Counted from the first letter of the stretch, positions 37,031 to 49,925 are shown. The stretch: DNA of 64,000 bases from Tretioscincus oriximinensis (GCA_022410635.1 JAJVDF010000161.1:2067729-2131728); one strand, 5' to 3'. A program made the numbers and translations. The notes: generated from the sequence alone by a model not told the origin.

Positions 37031-37922
37031 TGAATTATCCGTGCAAAGCATCATTCTAGTTTTTCTGTGGGAACCCTAGGCATACCTGACCAGGCAGCAC
37101 ATAACTCTAAAAGACCAGGAAGCCTACCAGTCTGTAAATAGCAGGAACATTTCATATACTTTCTGATCTGATATGCTAGACAGTATGGAATCTTTCTATC
37201 TGATGTTGCCGAAAGCTTCACTATGAAAATTTGAAATTAGGAAGGGTCAAAATCATTCACATTTTCTCTTGCAAGAGTAGTGACTTTTAAAAATGTATAT
37301 AAGAACATAGCAGTCCTTTGTTTTGGTGAGGCTGACGAGCATTATTCAACCGCAGTGGTACATGGATTTTTTTTAACTGTCAGCTCTTGATGCCAGAGCC
37401 TCCCTTCCTAGAAATCAACATCTCCTGTCCCTTAGTGAAGGGACAAGACATTCAGTCATTAGGCAGCCGTCCTGTTTTCTTGAAATACGCTATCATGGTA
37501 TGGCTGAATAGTAAATGAAGGTTAATTTAAATTTGAAAACCCATTAGGAAGTGGATTGACATCAGAGTGCCAGGGAAGAATAATCACAGAAAATGCACTG
37601 AAGATGAAGCAAGAACCTAACAGCTTAGGGAAGGAACTCCTGGGATCTCCCCTCACACAGCCCGCACAATAAACAGCAATACTGACATAATACTTTGCCT
37701 CACTACACTTTATAGAAAAGATTATCTTCTTAATTAAAAAGGTATGCCACAGGGGGGGGGGAATCACATGGCTTCTAAATAGCAATAAAATCTATCATTT
37801 AACAGAAATTTTAATTTCCTCTTCTATTGCAGTTGTNCTGCTGCCAACTCTCCTATAGAAACAAGGCATGCAGCTTTACTGTCCTATGTTATGGTCCTCT
37901 TCCAGCACNTACGTTTTATTTA

Positions 37923-38003
37923 TTTTCAGTCCTGAGGAACTAGATTAGGAGCAGGGAAACACTTTCTCTCCCCCTGCTTTATTCCAGTTCTTCAAGACTG
38001 AAG
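37923..38003. other. Foldback element, CAGTCCTGAAGAAC type, copy 1
   Basis: TTTTCAGTCCTGAGGAACT at the left and AGTTCTTCAAGACTGAAG at the right are imperfect complements, with an inner pair AGCAGGG / CCCTGCT. Confidence 0.5.
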
Positions 38004-38864
38004 ATGGATTAAAAGTACATGTTGGAACACAGCCGCTGTGTATTATATTTAGTAGCAAAACAAAATACTTCATTTCAGGGACACCTTAAATTAAACTGGC
38101 ACAGTGACAAACAAATGATCTTTGTTGCAAGCATTATGGATAACGCAGTAAATTCAAGGTGTCATCATTTGCAGACTATTGATTAAGTTTATCTAATATC
38201 CATCTTTTCAAGAATGGAATGATCAACCATCAGTGCAGAAATGATGGGCATTTTAGATAAAAGGTTAATCAGATACACAAAGCAAGCATATGTGATTTTT
38301 GATCAATTGCATGACACTCGAGAATCAATCATTGGCTCTTTCCTTCACAAGTTGTGCTGCATCATGCATCTGTTATATTCCTCTCCCCAAGTGCCTTGAC
38401 ATTTTTTGTTTTACCATCACATGTATAAAATGTGTCAGTGCTTTCAACCTATCCCATTCCCCTTGCAACAGCTCAGTGTGGCACAGGTTGAATATTNTGG
38501 AATTAAGTATTCTGCTCTGCCCTTGTGTGTTTATAAAGAGCCTTAGTGACTACAGTTTGGTAAAGCAGGTCACGTAAATTCCATATNTGTACTCTTTTTT
38601 ATATTCTGGCTGTAGTTTTTGCTTATTTGGTCTGGCTGATGTTGGACTACAACTCCTATTAACCTAGACCCATCCAGACTGGGCTTTATGTTAGCTGGCT
38701 AGCAAAGACATCTAGNGTACATCAGAGCTAACTTGGTTAGGATTGCTATAATAAAACCAGGACTAAGGGGAAATTTCAGCAGTTGTTTCAGCATTTTTAT
38801 ACCTACAACCCCCCTCCCCCCCCACACAAACACATTCAGTAAAACTGTAGTTCTTCTATCTGTT

Positions 38865-39000
38865 CTGTTCTGTTACTGGAAATCTTCAAACAGAGCCTGG
38901 ACATCTTTCTAGGATGGTTTAGTGAATCCTGCATTGAGCTGGGGTGGAGGGGGGACCCGATGACCCTGGAGACCCCTTTCAAAACTCTAGGATTCTATGG
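38865..39000 (+). repeat. CR1 LINE 3' end (sense, ATTCTAT-type)
   Basis: AATCTTCAAACAGAGCCTGG, GGATGGTTTAGTGAATCCTG and CCCGATGACCCTGGAGACCC, then TAGGATTCTATGG. Same family as 18478-18662. Confidence 0.82.
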
Positions 39001-39256
39001 ATTTTTCTGGCAACATTATTTCTCCATGAGATTAGATTTGAAGCTATTCCTTGACAGAGACACACCTATTTTTGATATTATATTCATACAATACTTGGAT
39101 AATCTTGCGAGTCTTCCTTCTTATAGTGATTTCAACAAAACAATTACAGCAGATAATGAGAAGACAAAAACTGCAGTCACATATGTGATTCTTAAATCAT
39201 CTTCAACCCGGAAGATCTGGATCAAATCAGAAACCCAGTTCAAAAGCTTTTTGCTG

Positions 39257-39292
39257 ATTTTCAGTCCAGTTCTTCAGGACTGGACTGAAAAT
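39257..39292. other. Foldback element, CAGTCCTGAAGAAC type, copy 2
   Basis: Perfect 14-bp stem: ATTTTCAGTCCAGT and ACTGGACTGAAAAT with loop TCTTCAGG. Confidence 0.7.
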
Positions 39293-39324
39293 TTATTATT
39301 CATTGCATGTGTGACCAAGCCCAG

Positions 39325-39410
39325 AGAGACAATGAATCCTGGAGCAAGGGGTTGGACTTGATGACCCTGGAGGTCCTTCCAACTCTGTAATTCTATTATT
39401 CTATGACATT
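39325..39410 (+). repeat. CR1 LINE 3' end (sense, short)
   Basis: GGGTTGGACTTGATGACCCT, GGTCCTTCCAACTCTG, and an ATTCTATTATTCTATGACATTCT tail given here in pieces: ATTCTATTATTCTATG then ACATTCT. Confidence 0.85.
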
Positions 39411-40537
39411 CTGGATGGTAATCCATCCACTTTTTATACTATTACTAGTAGTAGACGACCTGATTCTGGGTCAGGGTTTCGTGCGTAGCAGAGCAGCTCC
39501 CTCGCTGCGATCTATTGAAAGTCAGCCCTCGACACAAGCTTGTACTATTTTTATAGGTGCTTTCACAGGTTAGAAGTATTAACTACTTTGGAGCAGAGAT
39601 GGAGAAAAGCAGAGGTGAATTGAGGAGCAAGTTTGCATATATTTTTACAAGTAAAATGGAAACTAAGATGTAGAAAGTTATCCAGACTGGCCAAGCTCAT
39701 AACTATATTGAGATAAAGAAGACATTATAAAATAATTAACTGTTCCCCAAAGCACTGTGTCAAGTATGACTATAAGGATGCCTTAACAGATTTCCTGTTG
39801 ACAGTAAGATTTCTTGTAATCCTAAAATGAGGTCAAGAACATGTAGGGATAAAAAAAGAGAAAAGTTCTCATTTTGAAGACAAAGTGTGTCTCCTTCAAA
39901 GATGACCATTTTTACAATGCTGTTCAGATGTCTTCCAGGATAAGNTATGGTCAGAACACACTTACAGCAAGGTAATTCTGAGTCCAGAAGAAATTCAGTT
40001 TATAGATTTGTTAATGAGAAATGAAATTATGTAAAAGTTTGGGAAGGCACTATAATGGCATTGTATTGGGTTTTTTGTTTTGTTTTGATTTGTTTGAAGT
40101 CATGTAAAAATTCATCCTTTACTATAAAATGCAGACTGAGCGAGAACCCCATGATGTCATTTTCATATAGGCCAGCTCAGCCTGACAAATTCACAGTACT
40201 GGACACTAGGTGGAACAGGTGGGACTTTAGGTCAATGGCGCCGGTGGGAAGGAAGTCTGGCGGAGCGCCANCATCCCCATCGCCTTGGGATATCATTGGG
40301 TGGTGGAGGTGGGGTAGAGTAGTGGGTCCCAGGGGGGTTGGATGCTAAAGTCTGCTGTATTAGAGGCAGCAGGCTAATTCCCAGTATAATAATAATCTGT
40401 TATTTTAATTAAAATATTTATTAAATTATTAAATTATAATTAAAAGATCATTTAGAGTTCATGAATATGTGTTTGTTATACATTTTATGCATGCAAGCTT
40501 GCTATACTCATGTTTAGACTAGTATCCATAATGCAGT

Positions 40538-40962
40538 GAGGCTGCATCCATACAGAACTGGTTCATTTCAACATTTACAGTTAATCAGGTTTATCAGATT
40601 TCTGTTTTTATTGTCTCTTCCCTACCATTACAGTATATTTCATGTTTTGCATTCTGTAAATCCTTGATAAGTAAGTTTGTCTGTACACATGACACTTTCT
40701 CCCATCAGCCATTTTGTTTGTTGGCTGTCAAGAGAAAGTCAAATGTTCCTTCNAAATGCTATTAGTTTCTATCAATATCAGTTTCTTGTCAAAACTATGC
40801 ACTTATCAAAGCTTTTCCACATAGCAATTTGACAGCTGTTTTTTTCCAATAATCTCATCTGTAAAATCTAAATCTTGAAATTTNATTATTTATAGAACAA
40901 CCTTGTCTNGCAAATGCAACCCAAATTCAACTTGAAAGTTGACCTTGTTAGGACATAGCCAA
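40538..40962. repeat. Unclassified interspersed repeat, copy 2
   Basis: Homologous to 14883-15256. Begins GAGGCTGCATCCATACAG and ends CCTTGTTAGGACATAGCC, whose complement resembles the start. Shared core TCTCCCATCAGCCATTTTGT then TTGTTGGCTGTCAAGAG. Likely a non-autonomous DNA transposon, possibly hAT-like. Confidence 0.58.
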
Positions 40963-41011
40963 GGGTTGCATGGAAAATGCCCCCCTCCCTACCCACCCAC
41001 CCCAGACTACA

Positions 41012-41039
41012 TGTTGTTGTTGTTGTTGTTGTTGTTGTT
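41012..41039 (+). repeat. GTT microsatellite
   Basis: About nine TGT/GTT units, uninterrupted. Confidence 0.95.
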
Positions 41040-41059
41040 CTCATTGTCATCATCATCAA

Positions 41060-41300
41060 TCATCCAAAAGATCTCAGAGCATTTGCTCAGCCAAAGGTGA
41101 GATATTGATAGAAAGGTGTATCTTCACCAGGTATCTAAACATGTACAGAGGAGNAACCATTCCACAACCAGGGGATTATCACAGAGAAGCTTCTTCCATG
41201 TCCACACCATTTTGATAGGTGTGGGTGGTTGCACAGACAAGATGACCTCATTGGGCAGGTACAATCTTTACCTGTAATATTCCATTTTTAATGCATTCCA
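41060..41300 (-). repeat. L2-like LINE 3' fragment (antisense)
   Basis: AAGATCTCAGAGCATTTG, GTGTATCTTCACCAGGTATC and ATTCCACAACCAGGGGATTA follow the same order as 10862-11165 and 34627-35060. Confidence 0.5.
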
Positions 41301-41954
41301 TGGTAAGGAATACTAGCAAGTGCAGGGGGAAAAACAATAATCAAAAGCTATTTTTAGGCATTGACAGAATGTTAATGGAAAGTGGCTTTGTGTGGTTGCT
41401 ATTAGAAGGGCTTTTTTATCCTAAAAGGAGTGGGTGTTAATTGTTTCTTAAGATGTGTGAGGAAATGTATAGAATTTCTGATAATTCAGAAGAAAACATC
41501 CATGTGCTTTTGTTTTACACCATTTGTTCATTTTTCTCTAACCCATCGGACAATTAAAATGGACCTGCTGTTATTCCCCCTCAAACTAGATGGCTTCAGG
41601 CAATGCTCTATTGAACTCCATTCTACTTTAATTGAATTCTTTTTATCAATTCTAGGCACTTCTATTGAAAATAGTTGAAAGCAACACAAAATTATTTTCT
41701 AAAGAAAAATGGATCAAGTCTCCAGAACGTTTTAGAAAAAAACAGCTGTATAGCTTGACCAGATTATTAAAAGTAATACTTGCTAATATTAAACCAATGT
41801 TAGTCAATTTTAACAAGTACGTTGTTTTTTCTTCTTCCAGTGCCATTTGTTATCTNTCATATTTGTTGCTTAAATTATGGAAACATTTTAACAGTATTTT
41901 ATCACATTTAAATACTCTCTTAATATGTCTGAAACACCAATGTCACTATTGATA

Positions 41955-42250
41955 TAATGAAAACTGGGATAAGTTCAATACAAGCGCCTTCTCACTGGCA
42001 ACCCCTTGAATATGGNCCAATCTACCCTACAGGTGCGTCAATCTACAACATTGTCTTCATTTAGGAAATCACTAAAGATGCACCTCTTTAAGTTGCCCTT
42101 TGGCTGAAAGGTAGGCTGACCAGATGACCCCTTTTGGGGGGGAGGGGTTTGAAAAAGTCATTTTGGGGGTGCCTCCCAGTTTTTTCTGAGGAATAGGTAG
42201 GGCTGTATAGAAATGCAAATAAATAAAATGAATAAAAATAAAATAAATTT
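41955..42250 (+). repeat. L2-like LINE 3' end (sense), interrupted
   Basis: The left part (41955-42113) reads 'AAATCACTAAAGATGCACCT' then CTTTAAGTTGCCCTTTGG, giving a SLKMHLFKLPFG-like C-terminus. The right part (42196-42250) is TAGGGCTGTATAGAAATGC and an AAATAAATAAA-type tail. Between them sits a piece of the TIR element. Confidence 0.5.
42114..42195. mobile_element. TIR element, copy 3 (truncated, nested in a LINE)
   Basis: Starts GGCTGACCAGATGACCCCTT after a TA, with TTTTGGGGGTGCCTCCCAG and TTTTTTCTGAGGAA as in the other copies. The tandem units and right terminus are missing. It interrupts an L2-like LINE end. Confidence 0.6.
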
Positions 42251-44219
42251 GTAGAAATACTAGTTCCAGGTATTCTAGTTATAGTAGGATATAACCTAAA
42301 TAAAGCCTGTTGTTGAAAACAAATACAAGAAACTCTAGAAAAAACTGCCTTCATTATCTAGAAAGCCTTACCTGCCCCACCTCCATTTTCTTAGGAACTA
42401 TCCTTCCTGTCTTCAACCACTTGCCACCAACCAACTTCACTGGCTTGATTTTGACACTGAGTGAATCCACTGGCCATGACCAGGCCAGGAAAGCAATTGA
42501 TGCCAGGCATATATAGTGTGTAGGTAAGCACTGGGGGGAGACCAGTCCTCCTCAACAAAACACCAATANCAACTTTTATATTTGCATTTTCTATATAACA
42601 ATCTCTTGCTAATGGAGCAGGGGGGAGTGAGGAAGTGTCCCATCCAAATCTCTAAGTTTAGTAGATAGAGANAGCCCCAATTAATTTCTGGTTCTCTTCT
42701 GTTCTATGATATATATTGCACCCATATTATTGTACTTTTTAGTTCTCTTTTGAAATTATAGTTGTGACTACCTGTATGCACATGGTGAGCATAACCTCTC
42801 CCTTCTGGTGAATGTGGGGTATAAAAACCCAGTTGTTCTTTTTCTACTTTCCCACTTTTTCTCTGGAAGGATTTCTGCCATCGTATATGTGACTCACTGT
42901 CATATAAGAAAATACTAAACACCCAAGGATAGTATACTTTAAACTTTGTAGGAATAATTCAGAAAGTCTTTTTGCAGACCTTATTATAAAGTTCTACAAC
43001 TAAAGTAGGTGCGTTACGAATGTGTTGATAAGATCAGCTTCAAGGAATAGGTTGTTGGTGTTGGTGAAACCAAGGTGAATAAACTTCAGCACTTAGAGGA
43101 AGTGGTCACCAAAGGCTGCCTTCTCCCAGACTCTTGAAATAAGACTGTTTATTACACTCCCAACTCTTGTGTGAACTCTTCCTGTTATGCTGCCTGGTAA
43201 CATAGTCCTTATGTGTTACAGAGTAGAACAAGAGTTCTACCAGTACCTGATTTATTGATTCAACCAGGATCAGTTGTCAAAGAAAATAAAGTGTTTCTTC
43301 TAGGTACGGATGAGAATACTACTTTTTACATTCAATAAACCAGACATTTAAACAAAATGCCATGATTTATTTTTTCAATCTTTGTTTTCCATAAAGCTTA
43401 AAAAGACAACCGAAAGCTTGGATGAAACTCTAATTTGCTACTTACCTTAACATTCTATGTACTATAACTCTATTGTGGATCTTTTGTTCCCTGTGAAATG
43501 GTTAAGCTTCCTTTTGCTCTCTTTTTGCCTGCCCTCTTCATTCTTCAGCTCTTTTCATTATATTTGGAACCTGAATTGAAAGAAGAAGCCTATCTTTNGA
43601 ATGTCAGCCTGTGATTTATTTTCTGTAGCTTCATTTCAGGCCACAGCTGATAGCATCCTACTGTGTCAATGTGCATCAGATTAGCATGTCANAACATGGC
43701 CCTGTGTGATCTGCAACAAGCTAATGAGACAATGCAAGAGCTGCTTATGCTAAACAATGCCTTCTAATGGACACAATCAATATAAAAACAGGGTGGTTTT
43801 ATTCTCGATGGCGTAATTTGTTGTTCATAGATTCAGGCAGCTGGATGGCTTGCAATTCTGAAAAATTACAACTTTTGGCTAGGGCACTACACATAGTGAT
43901 AACAGATGTCACTCTCCTGTCTTCTAACCTTTCCCTTTTGAAAGGAAAACTTTTGATAATGTAAAACTAGCCAGCAAATCCAAAATAACCTGAAGCTGCA
44001 CCTGCAGCCATGCCTAATTCACTCCTAGACTTTATGAAACTTAAACAGAAGAATAATATTTATTACTAGCAACACTGGCTCATTAGACTGGAGTAGGCTT
44101 AGATCAAGGAAAAATGGGTAATAAGACATAAAAACTTTGAATACATGAATAAATACATTAAACTGTCAANATTAAGAGAGGGCCTAAAATGTGGGATTAT
44201 CCTAGGACTATGTTGGAAT

Positions 44220-44440
44220 TTAAGGTAGCATTCATAAGAAAAGGCCTTAATGCTGGAAAAGACTGTGGGTGAGGCCCAAACAAGAAGGAACAGCTAAGGA
44301 CAAGATGGATGAATGGTTATACCACAGAGGCAGCAAGCATGAGCTTGACCCATTAGTATTTAGGAGGCAGAGAAGCCTGATGTGCTATATGCCATGGAGT
44401 CACAAAAAGTTCAACACAACTGAAGGACTGAATAACAACA
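44220..44440 (+). repeat. BovB (RTE) LINE 3' end (sense)
   Basis: CATGGAGTCACAAAAAGTTC, then AACACAACTGAAGGACTGAA and TAACAACAAT is the characteristic BovB 3' end. Upstream, AAGGACAAGATGGATGAATG and AGCATGAGCTTGACCC also follow the BovB order. Confidence 0.82.
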
Positions 44441-45404
44441 ATGTTGGTATTAAATACATGTAGGATGCTTAAATAAAATATATTAAATTTTAGCAAGTGC
44501 GCCTCATACAGAAAAGAGAAACCCAAACTGTACAAGGCAGCCATTATCCATTTATATGGTTACATTTATGGCTGTAAGCACAGATCAGGGATCTCTTAGT
44601 GTAGCCACTTGTTCAAATCTCATCTGGCCGCCTCTTTCCTGAGTATTTAATTTTCCTTTGTCACTAGATTGATTATGATGGGGGAGAAAAGTATACAGTT
44701 TGAGTTTGTTCTGAAGCTAACTAGTATGTGCTTGTCAGTAAGAAAGTGAAAGATAGTGAGCACAATTTGACACTACTTCACAGACTAAGTCTCTTGTATT
44801 AACTTCAGNATGTGCCTGAATTATATTGTTTCTGCCTTTTTTCTATGTCTAGAATCTGCACAAAAGCCCGTAAACAAATGAATCCTTGAACCTGTTGAGC
44901 AAGTGTGTTTGCAGCAGCATAGTACATAAACATGTTTCTGCCTTCTTTGCTAGCTTATAATACAAGCAGAAATCCTTCTTATTTTGTTACCAGCAGAAAT
45001 TTGATTTATTTCTTCCATAACTTCATATGGTGGCCAAGAGTCTAATCGAGACATTAGGGCATTTAAGAGTAATGGAACTGAAATTCTCATTCAGCTGTCC
45101 TTATTTCAAAGGCTAATAGATTTCAAAGGCTATTAGAGTCTGAAAAACACTAAAATTAAAACAAGTAGTTACAACCTTTATATTTGCACTTACTTCCAAA
45201 GACTATGTTGAGTTGGTCTGGAAAACAATCAATCCCGAGTCTGGGTCAATGTGAGTCAAAATAATGCCATATCTATTTTTCAGCATAATGCCCGTTTTAG
45301 CTCTGCAGGCCAGAGACTAGGTTTTTAGCTTCTTAGATCCTGGAAGATTCATTCTGGCAGCACAACAAAACACATCATCAAAATAGATCTTCCTGTAATC
45401 AGAA

Positions 45405-45455
45405 CACTCCTCCTCCTCTTCTTCTTCCTCCTCCTCTTCTCCTCCTCCTCTTCTG
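45405..45455 (+). repeat. CTC/CTT-rich simple repeat
   Basis: Interrupted pyrimidine-rich triplet tract; no SINE body recognised beside it. Confidence 0.9.
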
Positions 45456-47223
45456 TGTTCAGGATTAGTGAAACAAATCAAGGCACCTTTAATGGAATAC
45501 CTTACCTGGTGTGAATGGGAGCATACTATTGGAGGGTGGAAGAAATNTCTTTAGTGGACTTTTTAATAAGTAATAACAAGAATAATTCAGGAATGCTACC
45601 TGTAATAAGGGTAGTTAATTCCTGATTTGGATGTGAATACAAGGTGTAGATTCTCAGTCACATATTTGGATAACTGTTTGGAAGGCAATTTTTTCATTGT
45701 GCATCTAAGAATGTTTTCTCCCCTTAATGAGGTGATTTGAAAAGCCCTGTCTGGTCACATCTTTTATTTCTATAAAGAATTAGTTTTGTTTGCTAAGGAA
45801 TAATTTTAGTTCCTCTCTGCCTAATACTGAACTGATTCTTTTTTATGAAAACTACTGTTATTTACATAATTAATATTTTGCTGAAAGGGAAATAGATCAA
45901 TAAATCCTAATTTTATCAGTAGTTATTATTGTTATTTACTCTGGCTTATATATTTCTAAGCAAACCAGAGACAGAAATGAACCGAGACTTGTGATTATAG
46001 GGTGATTGCATAGAGTTAATCAATACCTAATCATCATCATTATAAATAGGTNTGAATCCATTTCTCCATCTGCAATTCCTATTTAAATTAAAATGTGATA
46101 GATTTTACCTATAGCAGTNTAGCACTAGCTGTACAGCATTAATTGCTGAGTTAGATGGGGAAAGAAACAGTTTTAGAAAGNTGATGTAGGGCAAGGTACA
46201 AAATGAAATAGAAAATAAAGACCAGTTATTCTAATTTATACATTCATGAACTTTTACATGTGGAATGTATACCAAAAATAGTCTTCACTTCATATTCCTT
46301 CATGTTTTTCAGTTATTCTGAGCACTGAGTGAACAGTGTATAAATAGATGATCAATGCATGTTGGACCAATGTACTATTTAACTGGTTTTGCAGTCACCA
46401 ACAGTAAAGATAATTAGAACAACTTTGAATTTTAGAAAAGGAAATTCTATAATAAAACAAAAATGAAAAAAGCCACATAAGAATAAGGGTTGTGATAATT
46501 GAAGTATAGTATGTCTACTTATCATTTGGCTCCATTAACACTAAAGCAATCATCACTTAGCTGGTTTCATTTGGCTTTTCTTTTGCACTTTTCATTTGCT
46601 GCTGCAATGAGGTCATTAAATAGGTCTTTTCACTTTTTCAAGTCCTTGAAAACAGATTGGTAAGCTTTCTCCTTTGGGGTGATTTGTAAATTGCTTCACA
46701 GAAGGCTTAAGTTCATGATGAATACAGCTAGAAAAAGTTTCATCAGAGTTACACTTGGGTGTCATTTTTCATCAGGTTGTTTCAGCCAGTCACAAAAACA
46801 CTGTATGTCAAACCGTATCCCTGGTTGGCTTCTACAAAGCATTACGGGATTTAAAAATGATACCATTGAACACATTAANCATTTGTTGAGTTGAACTGAA
46901 TGCNAAGCTCAAAATTCATCTGAAAGCAGGGGGTGGGGAGAATATATTCTGATTGCAGAATGTTGAATTTGTAACTGTGTGTTGAATATGCTTCATTTGA
47001 TAATTTTATGTACAAATTGCCCCTTGTGCAATACAGTTTTATATAACATGGCTTTCATTTTACATAGCTGATAAAATGTAACCACTCTAATTCACTCCTG
47101 AAAACTTTCAGGAATGTGATTTGGCTTCTAAGGCCCTATCGTCTTGAATTATGAAATAGGGGACAGTGGGGATCTCTCTGCACTTAATGGTCTGACAAGG
47201 GGTCCAAAGTGTTACTTCCACCC

Positions 47224-47293
47224 ACAGTATAAGAAGAGTCATCCTCTTATTCAACACTTTTTCTGCATTGACAGTATAAGAAGAGTCATCCTC
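47224..47293 (+). repeat. 23-bp direct duplication, period 47
   Basis: ACAGTATAAGAAGAGTCATC plus CTC occurs identically at 47224-47246 and 47271-47293. Confidence 0.9.
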
Positions 47294-48516
47294 AACACTG
47301 TATCTGTAGACTAAGCGGCCCCAAATGGGTGCCTGCGATGGGATACCACTAGAACTTTTTTAAATGTAAATGTGTTAATTTTTTTGTAATCAGTTGTGGG
47401 TTCCCAGTTTGTAATATGGAATTCCAGTGCTGCATGAACAAATAAAAAACAAAAGTCTCCTATTTTTATCTAATGTTATTGAAATAGTAAGACCAACTAA
47501 ACAGACTATTTGGTAATCACATGATTTGGGATATAAGAGATAAGGCCAGAATTTCCCATAAGGCCAACCTAGCCCATGACCTAGAGTGCAGCAGTCAGGG
47601 GGTGTACAAGTGAAAACCCAATATAACAAAATTTGTGATATAACAAACAAATTTGAGCAGTACATTTATGTTGCCCATCTCTACAATGTTTGTGCTGTCT
47701 TGCTCAATCACCAGCAAAAACCATTTGCTATTTCTCTCACACACACTCAGGGTAAACCATCTGTTAAAGGAAAATTCCAGATGAAGGGGGGAGGGGCACA
47801 AAACTATATGTTTTGGCCTTAGGGTGCAGCAATGTATAAACCCAGCCCTGGAGATAACCACAACTTTTTCAAAGAAATCCACTGAATCCTATGTTATTTT
47901 TATGCAGGAAATTGAGACCTTCAATTTAGATACTCTGCTTGGTGAAACTGGCAAAGACTTTTTCTGATTGTATTATGGAGTACACAGAAACATACAAAAT
48001 ATAGTCCTAGTAATGTAATGTTTATTTGAATAAGATTATATCAAAATCTTCAAAATAAGCTGGAGTCCTGGTATCTTCATGGTTNTATCTTTACTTTTTC
48101 TTGGCAACAGCACAGAAATGTTTTGTCATTTTTTNAAAATTAAATTAAAAATAACTTGTTTCCAGCACGTAGTGATATTGCATTTGTCTTATTTTCTGTA
48201 TTATCCTCTCTTTTTCCTTGTTTTTTTCCCATGTTATTTTAATCTGCTTTGTTTAATCACCTTGAGACTGCAATACAGGGCATTTCTAACAAAAGTCCTA
48301 GATTGCCTGGTGATCTTCTAAGTACTAATAAGGGANCGGCTAAATACTTTGCTTTTTAAGATGAAGGTTTGATTTTTCCTGAGCCCATCAATTGACTATT
48401 TAAAACATCCATCACTAACCCAATGTCACAGAAATCAGATNTCTAATCAGGAATTTACCTACACCCTGTAACTTGTTGCCCTTATAATTTTCTTTGATAT
48501 TCTTTGGGATTTTCAG

Positions 48517-48692
48517 ATCCAACTCGATTTATAGTGGCACCTAACAGCATGGATGTCACTGCGGGTGAAAGCATACTTCTGCCTTGCCAGGTATCTCATG
48601 ATCACCCTCTAGACATCATGTTTACTTGGTCATTTAATGGGCACCTGATAGACTTTGAAAAAGAAGGGGATCACTTTGAAAGAGTTGGAGGG
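48517..48692 (+). CDS. CNTN4: Contactin-4 internal exon C: first half of Ig domain 6
   Basis: This exon encodes the first part of the sixth and last Ig domain. The acceptor is GGGATTTTCAG and the donor is a perfect GTAAGT at 48693. With the G left over from exon B it begins DPTRFIVAP, then [35 protein letters not shown] and DHFERVGG. The Cys in LLPCQV and the Trp in FTWSFNG are the Ig core positions. FNGHLIDF and HFERVGG match contactin-4 as I recall it better than contactin-3 or contactin-6. The length is 176 nt, entry phase 1 and exit phase 0. Translation past 48692 (VSITISNP and onward) is intronic read-through. Confidence 0.95.
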
Positions 48693-49364
48693 GTAAGTAT
48701 CACTATTAGTAATCCATCCAGGCTATTCCTCCTGAATGCTGACAACTCCAACAATTAACAAAAGTATGACTTAATATACAGTTGAAATTGTGGCCAGTTG
48801 AAAGTTCTATCATGTGTCACTTCAGAAGTTAACATTGGATGTATTCCTATCTAGGCACCATTTTANTGTGTTGGGATTATTCCACCTGTGATCTGATTGT
48901 GGACTCAATTACACAGCTAAAACAACAGGCACAATATCTTCATCTCTATGCTGTCGGCAATATTAGTTCAGCTTGATTTCCCTTGTTTGACTGGGAAAAA
49001 CCAAACAGAAATGAAGCACTTCACTGCTGGAGAAAATCAGAATAGTTTGATAATAAATACTAGTGCAGACGTGTATACTGTTAGAACAGTATTGACTTCT
49101 GCATCTTTTAGGTTACATAGTCCAAATTTCCAAAATTCCCCACTTTTCAGAAGCAAACTTTTAGCACAGTATGTTAAGGCACTAAAACTAGAACTATTTC
49201 CTTTAGCATTTGTCCAACAAAATGTCATTCTGTCTTATCAGCATAATGTCCTTGGAGCTATAGTATGAAGAGCAGGTCTTTATTCAGTTTATGTGACTAT
49301 AGTATAGCCAATCATACTTTTTAAAAGGCTGTTGAGGGAATAAAAATGAAAGACAGCCCCGGGT

Positions 49365-49925
49365 ATCTTCCAGCATCCTGGTTCACATAGTAACCCTAAT
49401 ATTTGCTTCTGGACCTGCTCAAGATGAAGGTGAAATCCTCACCTGCTATCGACTACTTCTAACCCAGAGATAGTACTTAATCATCCACTTTAGTAGCCAT
49501 TGATCCCCCTATCCTCCAGGAATTTGTTCAATTTTCTCTTAAAGTTATCCAGGTCAGAGACTGTCATCATCAATTCTCATAATAATTCTCCTGTCCGGCA
49601 GGTTCATAATANATTTTTTCTTTCAAACCATCTTTCAATCAAGTCTCTTCTTAAATGCCATCTTTCAAGATCAAATAAGCCTAGATTCTGCAGCTTGATC
49701 TAAAAGGAGGAAAAGGTNTAATTCCCTAATCATTTAGCTTGCACATCTACTTCCACTTTTTTTAGCTCCCCAGTATTTTTTCAATGGGAACTCAAAATGT
49801 ATACAATATTCAAATGTGTTCTCATCATAGATTTAACTTGCTTTCTCTTTTCATTTTGCAGCAATTTATGATTTTTGACCCTAAATTCCTCTCCAATACT
49901 AGTGTGATATTTGTGTCTTGCTGCT
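49365..49925 (-). repeat. CR1-like LINE 3' fragment (antisense, long)
   Basis: On the plus strand: TAGTAGCCATTGATCCCCCT, ATCCTCCAGGAATTTGTTCA, TCTCTTAAAGTTATCCAGGT, then GCAGCTTGATCT and TTGGCTTGCACATCTAC-like sequence near 49730-49760. This is the complement of the CR1-like C-terminal ORF and 3' UTR, with deletions relative to 8940-9432. Confidence 0.7.

Larger units (their letters stand above)
26139..48516 (+). other. CNTN4: Intron B-C of CNTN4 (22.4 kb)
   Basis: A large intron from a GTAATG donor to a GGGATTTTCAG acceptor. Repeats are listed separately. Stretches without a recognised element: 26530-28310, 28515-29080 (apart from the hairpin at 28892-28930), 29485-31665, 31940-34620, 35065-35745, 37035-37920, 38010-38860, 39415-40535, 41305-41950, 42255-44215 and 44445-48516. 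Repeat-free patches near 32580-32800, 38100-38300 and 43600-43790 look complex enough to be candidate conserved non-coding DNA, but this is only an impression. Confidence 0.85.

Noticed and set aside
48504..48758. Open frame extending exon C to 48758
   Set aside because: A perfect GTAAGT donor at 48693 and in-phase continuation in exon D show that the tail is intronic.
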